Shown here one piece after another: positions 56,201 through 64,000 of a stretch of DNA of 64,000 bases (positions within the stretch are counted from its first letter, which is position 1; every line of letters begins with the position of its first letter). A model generated the notes under the pieces. The model worked only from the letters and a program-made list of their open reading frames with translations, had not been told where the DNA came from and did no database searches. The stretch lies in contig JAWZSP010000005.1 in the NCBI GenBank assembly GCA_034401135.1, positions 2,356,001 to 2,420,000 on the forward strand, read 5' to 3'. Source of the stretch: Volutella citrinella (Eukaryota; Ascomycota; Sordariomycetes; Hypocreales; Nectriaceae). The position numbers and the translations under genes were made by a program.

Positions 56201-59200
56201 ACGCGGGCCACCATACGAAGTACACTTCCTGCAATTATCTCAGAGTATTCTCATAGATCGGCACAGCCCTGTAGGTGGCTTCAGCAGATACCGCCGCCTG
56301 TCTCGCCGCCTCGTCCCTCGTCCGGGGATGATTTCTCTTCCCCCAATCCCAGCCTCCTTGGGCGCACGGGCGTTCAGAGCACAACCACCTTGTGGTAGAT
56401 CACTTCTCGAATCTGGCTGAGCTGCACAACCTGAAGTCCAGAATCTACGGGTAGCAGTTCAAGACCCTCCGTATCCCTTGTGCAGGACGCTGAGAGGAGG
56501 AAGGACGGGGTGCATCTCCTCGGCGGCAGCAGCGACGGCAGAGGGCTGTCTGATAATTCAATCCAGGTTCTGCGTATTGCGCGGCTGGTCCGTAAGACTG
56601 GAAGCAAACCACCTCCATGATCCTGGCTGGCGACTTCTCTCTCCTGTTCTTAGCCTCTGGTGTCGGTCACCACCGCTGCGTCCTCGACCGTCACCTCTCA
56701 CTCTCGCCATGTGGAACGCAAGACGTGGCAGGCAAAGACGCCGGAGAGGCGATGCTCGCTTGGGTTCCCTTGCACCCGGACTCCACACCCAACCCTGAAT
56801 GCTGGCTGGGCTTGCTGGGGTCATATTGCTTCTTTGGAGCCCCAGGCCCTGCCCCATTGGTCCTCTGCCTTGGCCAGTGCGGACACCCCACTTGGTCCGA
56901 TGTTTCCTCGATAGCCTCACCTCGCCTGGAGCTCGGTGACTAACAAAGACGAGCCCTGCCATCCCTCCATGGCTATTTGCGCGACATTCAACGCCTTCAC
57001 CCTCCATCTTTTCCTGCTAATCCATACAGTCGGGCGCACGAGTGGAACACCAACCCATCGGGGCTGCGTTTCCTGGCCTGGTTGCCGCCGCCGCCGAAAT
57101 GCTTTTTGCAAGTCTGCTGCGAGGCTTGCGTGTGAAGAAACACACATGAGAATGCACAGCTCTGCGGTGTGAAAGAGTGCTTTGGCCGGCAAGGACTCTA
57201 ACACGCTTCCGCCGTCTCCACGAAAGCGCAGTAGCTTCAAAACGAGCGGCCACTATTTACTTCTTGTGAAACGGTGCACTAGGCTGTCTGGCTGCGGGAG
57301 CCGAATGCTTAGCGCTGGGCTTCCCTCGCCCTCTAGGCTCTGTGGAGCAGGCAGCTCTCGCTTCGCAAGTTTGCGTTCCCTTGCCTCACTCGGGCCACGC
57401 GGATCCTCGCTCCTACTGTGCCTTGGTTATGGACTCATGCAAACCCATGCTGATGGGGGCTCGTCCCCTAGCTAATTGGAAGCACTTTAAGCCGTCAGAT
57501 TTCATAAATGGCTGTTGGCGTGGTGGCTCGCCCTAGACCGGGCCTCCTCGTGTGCCTCCATCCATGGAATCATGGATCGTGGATCTTGCTTGCCTGAGAC
57601 AATCAGCGTGGCTACATTGGTGCAAACTTCAAACCGCCATCCGTATTCCCTCTTTGCTTTTTGGTCATACGACGACAGTCAGAAGAGGCGTCCCGCTAGA
57701 CCAGAGAAAGAAAGGAAAGGCTCACTGTCTCACTCTGCGGCCACGGCCAGAACAGCGTACAGCGTCTCAATACTGGTACAAGTGTTCGCTCATTCAAATT
57801 GCGTGGGCTGGGTTGCACCCCCCTAATGTGTTGAAATGATACAGGTTCTCTCTCTCCCACCTGCTCGGCCCTTCGCTGCGCTCTACACGTATCATTATGA
57901 CAAGCGCAGCCTCTGAGAGATTCAGAAATGTCACATCGCCGTCCATGCGCGCAGGCCCCGATCTGAATTCCCACCCCGATTTAGAATAGAATCACGCGGC
58001 AGCCGCGGCGTGACCACGGGACTCTCATGTCTACAGGGTCGACCTTTCACAGCGATCCAAACCCGGTGCTCTGCCCTCGTCTTCGCAGCAATAATCTTGT
58101 CCTACAAAGCTCGCCCGTCGGTTAAGGGTCCCTACCGTGAGACTATCAAGCAAGACATGCACCGAGGTTTCTCTGCCATAGGACCGCGGGGCGCCTCAAC
58201 AGCATGGGTTCGGGCCGTGAGCCTACACACTTTGGAACCTGGCCCGTATGTCGTTCCGCGCCTTTGGCGCAGTCTCAGAGACCCGAGTGCAGCCGTCTGC
58301 GCTCCCTCGGTCTGCAGGCCGGATAGTGGGCGCATGAGTTGGAGAAAGTGAAGAGACATAAAGTTACAAGACTTCACGCACGCACTGCCAGTACCGATTC
58401 ACATGCAAGGTATCTACATGGGCGTTTTGTAGGGGGTCGATCACTCCTGTGCGCATGAAGAGAGTGCGGCTGCCGCAGCATCACCGAGGAGTCGGGAGCA
58501 AACAAATGAGAGACTGCTGCTGAAGCAGGTAGCCTCAGCTTGTGCCGCCAGCGACATCTCTGCCATCCTCGCACCAAACTCGTCATGTACCGCAGGTCAT
58601 GCAGCAAGCCGTCAGCCCAGTACATCCCTCTTCGCTTTGACTCTGCACTCACTGGCCCTTTGGTTCCTCTGGAACGGGTTCCTGCAACTCGAGGCGTGCT
58701 GGATCGTGCTTGAGGCCGGGCTGGAGCTGGCGATTGTCTGAGTTGTAGGCGACCGCAGCAGGGATGGATGCGGCCAATGTGCACCTGGGACACGGACTCG
58801 GCAGACTCGTGAGCGTTCCATTGATTCACAAGAAACTGAATTGGCCACGCTCGAACATGGATTATTGTCTCTACTTACTTTTCAGATGATTATCTTGAGC
58901 TGATAATTTCCACGTCCTTACACAGGGAGCAGGACAAAGAAGATATGTCTTGCAAATGATCATTGAATAGCACTGGACCTCATTATTTATCAACTGGAGG
59001 AGAGATGCGAGAGTCTAGCATTGTGTCGAGTCCCGCCTCGACCGTCACATCCCCCTTACCTTTTGATGGTGGTCGGCGCCGTCCACGAATGTTCTCATAC
59101 GTCCAGGAATGCCATTTTCTCTCTCCCGCCCCCCGCCTCTTCCGCGTCAATGATTTTTTGCCATCCTATAATGCGCAATGGATGCATTGTTGGGGGAGTG

Positions 59201-59380
59201 TGCCGTGGGAAATTGCTGGCATCTCCTACCAAACGAGGAGGCCGCAGCGTCAGCATCAAGCTACAGAACATCGCTCCTTGCCACCGTGGACGATCCCTGG
59301 CTGGGTGACTAGTTGACTTCTTAGCACTTCCATATATGGTAGCATCTTCCATCGGAAGATGAGTGTCATTGTCGGATGGT
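53271..59380. other. Gene-poor 6.1-kb block
   Basis: Many ORFs of 60-150 codons on both strands, none with a domain, signal peptide or convincing exon structure. The promoter and leader of the 541-residue gene occupy the left end. The long frame 52955-54028 minus has no ATG in the leader part and is treated as spurious. I see no tRNA, terminal inverted repeats, long terminal repeats or strong AT enrichment that would mark a mutated transposon. Non-coding transcripts or eroded elements remain possible. Confidence 0.4.
53316..53402 (-). other. Probable 5'-UTR intron of the 541-residue gene
   Basis: On the minus strand a GTATGT donor at 53402 and a pyrimidine-rich CCTAG acceptor at 53316 bound 87 nt, ending 45 nt before the start codon at 53270. 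This fits fungal leader introns. No transcript evidence is available. Confidence 0.4.
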
Positions 59381-60471
59381 CTACAGCGAGTACATGATAG
59401 ACAGATGTGGGTATCTGTACGTGCGCAGAGAGGACGCACCGTTCAGACGACATAGGTCTAGGTCATCACAGGTTGGATTAGGTATTGTTCGTTTTAGTTC
59501 AATTTTGTTAACTCTCGAAATATTCGACACGCTCACGATTTTCTGCACGTCTGCTGGCTGCAGCCATTTGTTGCTTGATATGCCTCTTTCGCTCAGCATT
59601 ATAGGCTTCAAATTGGGCCGAGGACATCTATGGTAGCCGGGTGGGCGTTCTTTCAGAGCCGTGTGGCTGCAAAGAGGACGCCACGTAACATCGTCTCTGT
59701 CCCAAATTGAGTCGGTAATGGCTTCATTACCGGCAAAGAAGATGAATGCAAAGACGGCTTCGACTGCAACCGTACGTATGCGTGCGAGACCCACGAGGAT
59801 TTCAGGAGGTATAGTTGCCCAACACAAAAGTCCACGGTGTGTTATGACATAGCCTTCCTTGAGGGCTCCTTCAACGAATCGGGGAAGGGATGTGTTATTG
59901 TCGTAATTTCGCAGGCGAAGATGGATACCAGTCTGAACATTGGTGCCAGATCCAATGTAGAGTCCTGGTTCAGCGCCAACCTTCTCTAGCAACAGGACAT
60001 AAACACCCCAGAGGCGATCAGACGGCGAGGAGAGAGGCAATGATCGGAAGAAGTCGATTGATGGTGGTGTAGACGACTGCAAGACTTCCGGCAAGGAGGG
60101 GGGAAATGAAAGAGGCATAATCGAACAGATTTCGTCAAAACGGGCGCCATCGACAAGCACTGTCTTGAAAACCGGGCACATGTACCATTCTGGATACCAT
60201 TCTGGAGCGTCCGTGCCAACGACGCCTTTTATTTCCCAAGGAACGCCAGTTGGTCTAAAAGATATCTCCGTGTGTAGAAGTGCAAGTGTCCACGCCAGCT
60301 GCCGCCGTCGATAGTTCTCCATAGCATCAAGCACTGGGTCATGCCACTTGTCCCAACACCTGATCCGACCGGCTAACTCCAACCAACCTAAGCTGCTACT
60401 AACATGAACCTGCCACGGCGAGCTCCTCCAATTCCTCACCCTTTCTCAAAAGCAATGCCGCCAGTGAACAT
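59381..60471 (-). CDS. GIY-YIG-fold protein of unknown role
   Basis: The main exon runs to 59381 and is open from 60439. A likely first exon at 60471-60440 (MFTGGIAFEKG) joins by a 47-nt intron to 60392, giving 347 residues; a start at ATG 60322 is the alternative. In the 347-residue model, GVY at residues 140-142 and YIG at 156-158 (RLWGVYVLLL, then GLYIGSGTN) match the GIY-YIG nuclease core. Arg170/172 (HLRLRNYDNN) and Glu222 (AVEAVFAF) sit where the catalytic Arg and metal-binding Glu are expected. About 90 residues upstream and 110 downstream have no recognised domain. Free-standing nuclear proteins of this kind occur in filamentous fungi with unknown function. The 5' end is uncertain; the fold call is good. 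Confidence 0.65.
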
Positions 60472-60598
60472 GAAGGATCTCGTCAGCAATGATTGACAAG
60501 TGTGCGAAATCTAAGACTGCTCGGTCTTCCTCCACATTCCAATATCCCGTTCCGCGACCAACCGGGAGGCCGACCTCGTGCAACCAATGTCGGATCAA

Positions 60599-62107
60599 TC
60601 ATAGCCTGGGACTTCCTGTGTCCGTGTCTCCTGCATCCGTGTCCACCTCTCCAAACAGGTTCAGGAATGCCGTATGTACCTCGTCGGTCAAATCACTGGC
60701 CTGTAGGCTTCGTCCTTTCTTTGAAAACGCTAAACGCGAGCACTCCTGCATGGTTGAATCAGTTGATCGGTACACACATGATGCAGCCACGAATGTAAGG
60801 CCAGGGGTGGTAGGAGGTGGATGAGGAGAGGACAACAGTGCATGAGATCATACAGTGCAGCTTCCGATAGGGGAGAAGGGGGGGGGGGGGGGGGGCACTT
60901 GGAGGTGAGCATGGCTCTATCCAAGTCAGAGGAACTCACCCGTGTGATGGCACTACCGCCAAATGCTGCGAGGCCGAGCAGCTCGTCTTCCGCCAGGCGA
61001 TGCTCTCCTACGTCCCAGAGCCCCTCAATGTATGCCTTGCGCCATGCCAGCATCGTCGCCACCGCTCCCGTCAACGTATCGCCCTGCCCACCGCTGCGCT
61101 TCTTGCCGCCCTCGAGATCGACCACGAGCGTGGTCTTGCCGTTGCTCACGAAGTCGTTTCCGCCTTTCTCAATGACGGTCACGCCCCCCAGTGCCCGTGC
61201 AAGAGCCTCAACCTTTGCAGTCCTGCTCGGTGGCTCCCCGTCCGCCGTGGCCACATCGCCCAGGCCCAAGGCCTGGTATAGGCGAGCAAACTCGACGACA
61301 TTGGGCGTCAGCACGGCGCGGCTGTAGCCCCGGACCAGGTCGGGGTCCTTCTGCACGACGAGCAGAGCATCCGCATCCAGCACCAGGGGCATGCCGCGCT
61401 CTCTGGCGGCGCGGATGACGCGCGCAACCGTGGCCTGCATCAGGGGGTCTCGTCCCAGGCCCGGCCCAATGACGAGCACATGCAATCGCGGCAGCATGTC
61501 AATGACTCTGCCTGAGACGTGCTCTGGGTCACTATCTGGGGCATTGGTCTGCTCCAGAGTGCTCGACCCGGCCCCTTGGCCTGGGCCCGGCGACTGCCGC
61601 ATCAGCGGATGGACCATGAGGTTGGGAGAGTAGGTCTTGATGACGGCGGCGGCAGCCGGGGTGCAGACAACGTGAGACTGGGGATGAGGTCAGTCAAGGC
61701 CCTGACCCATGAGGGGCGATCCAGGTCTGGGCTCGAGCTGAATACCAAGGCGAGGCAAAGGCAAGACATGACATGACATGACAAGACAGGACAGGACGTA
61801 CCATATCGCAGCCCAGCCTGGCACTCGCCATTGCGGAAAAGTACGGCGCGCCGGTGTAATCCTCGCTACCGCCGATGACTGCCACCCTTCCCAGCTGACC
61901 TATACAGCGCCAAAGAAGTGTCAGCCAGGTTGATTACCGCCTGTCCGCATGTTGCAGTTGTTGCCATCCATCCCCCGGCATGCAAGTTGGGACGGCGGAC
62001 GCACCTTTGTGAAACTCAGCCAGCATCGGGGGGATCATGCGCCGCACTCGGCTGAGGACGTCCTTGGTCGTGGCAGACATGGCAGGCGCCACAGATTCAG
62101 CTGGCAT
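60599..62107 (-). CDS. ATP-dependent (S)-NAD(P)H-hydrate dehydratase
   Basis: Exons 62107-62005, 61899-61802, 61677-60940 and 60745-60599 give 361 residues. ATG 62107 is the first in frame; ATG 62080 ([20 protein letters not shown]) matches usual family starts. The ribokinase-like fold shows [100 protein letters not shown] and the catalytic/ATP region [10 protein letters not shown]. The enzyme repairs hydrated NADH and NADPH by ATP-driven dehydration, working with an NAD(P)HX epimerase that is not in this window. Introns 2 and 3 carry unusual simple repeats, listed separately. Confidence 0.94.
60878..60895 (-). repeat. G18/C18 homopolymer in intron 3 of the hydrate dehydratase gene
   Basis: Eighteen consecutive G on the plus strand, so C18 in the transcript, about 45 nt inside the 5' end of the 194-nt intron 60746-60939. 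Exact length is likely to vary between strains and between sequencing runs. Confidence 0.95.
61765..61799. repeat. Pentanucleotide GACAT/GACAG tandem repeat
   Basis: Seven 5-bp units on the plus strand: GACAT three times, GACAA, GACAG twice, GACGT. It sits in intron 2 of the hydrate dehydratase gene, directly against the donor at 61801. Confidence 0.9.
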
Positions 62108-62725
62108 TGCAGACAGATTTGCGAACGTCAAGTCGTCTTCCCGGTGATGATGAGGACGCTTGCTAGATCTGAGTGCAGGGGAGAGCTGCTGTGAAGCGGG
62201 GTGGGGTGACCGACCGTGACGGTGAGTACTACGGATATTAAGACACCACCTCGTTGATGCGCATTTCCAAGCCACGGCGGAGGTATCGACCAAGGGAGAC
62301 GAATAATACAGATGTTATCGCCGATACATTCCAATGCAAATACAATCTCTCCTAACCTCGTCTTTGAATGCAAAAAAACCTACGATACGCAAGGTAACCC
62401 TGATGTTACTCGCCTAATCCCTAACTTGCCGGGATGCTGGCACCATGACAAACGGTTTCACGAGAGACACGAGACTGATCGATGAGCGTTGTGGGCACAA
62501 AATGAATTAGAACAAAAGGAATCGAGGGCGTTCATTGAGTTTTGTGCTCTATTTTACAAAATGGCAATACGGCGGGCAAATCTCCCTCAACTCACCCGTC
62601 GCTCCCATCGGACGCAACCCCTCGACTTTTCTCTCCGTGGAGAGAAATACTACAGTATTCGGTATAGACAGCAGCGTCCCCAAAAGGCCCCGTTAAGCTC
62701 CACGCAAGTTGCTTTTGATTATAGC
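62108..62725. promoter_or_regulatory. Hydrate dehydratase promoter and ATP1 3' flank
   Basis: About 0.6 kb between tandem minus-strand genes. No ORF with features and no RNA gene. Confidence 0.45.
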
Positions 62726-64000
62726 TTAACCGAGGAAGCTCTTGACGAAGCCGCTGACGACGTCACGGAGCTTGGCCTCGATCTCCTTGCTGAGGGAGCC
62801 CTCCTTCTCAATGGTGGCGAGGAGGTCGGCCTCGTTGGTCCTGAGGTGAGTAAGGAAGTCAGACTCCCACTGGAGAATCTTGTCGACGGGGATGGTGTCG
62901 ATGTAACCGTTGACACCGGCGAAGATGAGAGGAACCATCTCGTTGACGGCCATGGGGGAGTACTGCTTCTGCTTCAGGAGCTCGGTAAGCTAGGTGGGGG
63001 AGTCAGCATCTGTCATCAAAAAAGCGGCAAGAGAAATGGCTGAAACTTACACGCTCACCACGGGCAAGGACCTGCTTGGTAGCGGCATCCAGATCGGAAC
63101 CGAACTGGGCAAAGGCAGCGACCTCACGGTACTGGGCCAAGAAGAGCTTCAGCGAACCAGCGACCTGCTTCATGGCCTTGAGTTGGGCAGCGGAGCCGAC
63201 ACGCGAGACGGAAAGACCGACGTTGATGGCAGGTCGGATACCCTTGTAGAACAGCTCAGACTCCAGGAAGATCTGGCCGTCAGTGATGGAAATGACGTTG
63301 GTGGGAATGTAGGCAGACACATCACCACCCTGGGTCTCGATGATGGGGAGAGCAGTCATGGAACCGCCGCCGAGCTTGTCGTTCATCTTGGCAGCACGCT
63401 CAAGGAGACGAGAGTGGAGGTAGAAGACGTCACCGGGGTAAGCCTCACGTCCAGGGGGACGACGGAGCAGCAGGGACATCTGTCGGTAGGCAACGGCCTG
63501 CTTGGACAGATCGTCGAAGATGACGAGGGAGTGCTTGCCGTTGTCACGGAACCACTCACCAATGGAGGCCTTGGGTTTCCAAGTTAGTATCTAGGCAGGG
63601 AAAGCTGCGAGGGGGCGATGCTTACACCAGTGAAAGGAGCAATGTACTGGAGAGGAGCGGCCTCGGAGGCAGTGGCGGCGACGACAATGGAGTACTTCAT
63701 GGCGTCGTTCTCCTCAAGGGTCTGGACGAGCTGGGCAACGGTAGATCGCTTCTGGCCGACAGCGACGTAGATGCAGTAAAGCTTCTTCTTCTCGTCGTTG
63801 GAGTTGTTCCATCGCTTCTGGTTGAGGATGGTGTCGAGACAGACGGCAGTCTTGCCGGTCTGACGATCACCAATGATCAGCTCACGCTGGCCACGGCCAA
63901 TGGGAACCATGGCGTCGACAGACTTGAGACCGGTCTGGACGGGCTCGTTGACGGACTTTCGGGGCAGAATGCCGGGAGCCTTGAGCTGGGCACGGCGCTT
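62726..64000 (-). CDS. ATP1: Mitochondrial F1 ATP synthase alpha subunit, 3' part
   Basis: Partial: the 5' end lies beyond the window. Visible exons are 64000-63626, 63569-63051 and 62989-62726, in frame throughout (386 residues seen). The sequence runs through [20 protein letters not shown], the Walker [26 protein letters not shown] and [18 protein letters not shown] across an intron. It continues with the Walker B-like [27 protein letters not shown], then [20 protein letters not shown] and [14 protein letters not shown], and ends [10 protein letters not shown]. This subunit forms the non-catalytic nucleotide sites of the F1 head on the matrix side of the inner membrane. All motifs seen are intact. 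Confidence 0.97.

Overview
This window is nuclear DNA from a filamentous ascomycete, most likely a Sordariomycete of the Hypocreales type. The basis is gene content (PXR1, EAF6, a Dsc4-like DUF1746 protein, a HET-domain protein, a fungal ABCA transporter), short introns of about 50-120 nt with GTRNGT donors and CTAAC-like branch sites, and protein-like matches to Sordariomycete families. The lineage call is inference. No bacterial, viral or intact transposon gene was recognised. Exon boundaries were built by hand from splice consensus plus reading-frame continuity; all spliced genes given here close to whole codons.

Layout. 0.6-5.1 kb: ARS2/SERRATE-like zinc-finger protein and the G-patch rRNA factor PXR1, both plus strand. 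5.8-6.2 kb: a 66-residue unknown protein. 8.2-15.8 kb: cytosolic PheRS alpha subunit (minus), DUF1746/Dsc4 membrane protein (plus), RCL1 (minus), and a mitochondrial PPR-type protein (plus) divergent from RCL1. 16.3-26.6 kb: a minus-strand run of TAF3, a non-secreted DPP5-type S9 peptidase, a HET-domain protein, EAF6 and an SRRM1-like PWI/RS splicing protein. 27.4-35 kb: NAS2 proteasome chaperone, Ran GTPase and a YOX1/YHP1-type homeobox factor (plus). 35.9-38.1 kb: NAD kinase (minus). 42.4-51 kb: exosome subunit RRP46 (minus), PTPA/RRD2 (plus), and a full-length ABCA transporter with five exons. 51.6-53.3 kb: a 541-residue unknown protein. 59.4-64 kb: a GIY-YIG-fold protein, ATP-dependent NAD(P)H-hydrate dehydratase, and the 3' part of mitochondrial ATP synthase alpha (cut by the window end).

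Most genes are single-copy housekeeping functions (rRNA processing, exosome, translation, chromatin, splicing, nuclear transport, NAD(P) metabolism, respiration). They do not form an operon or a biosynthetic cluster. Three gene-poor blocks stand out: about 2.7 kb before the homeobox gene, 4.2 kb between NAD kinase and RRP46, and 6.1 kb between the 541-residue protein and the GIY-YIG gene. The accessory-type genes are the HET gene and the GIY-YIG gene.

No clearly new multi-gene system was found. The items most worth a second look are the nuclear GIY-YIG protein, a GC-AG intron in the Ran gene, an upstream ORF that overlaps the Dsc4 start codon, and the 66-residue protein whose intron is open in frame.
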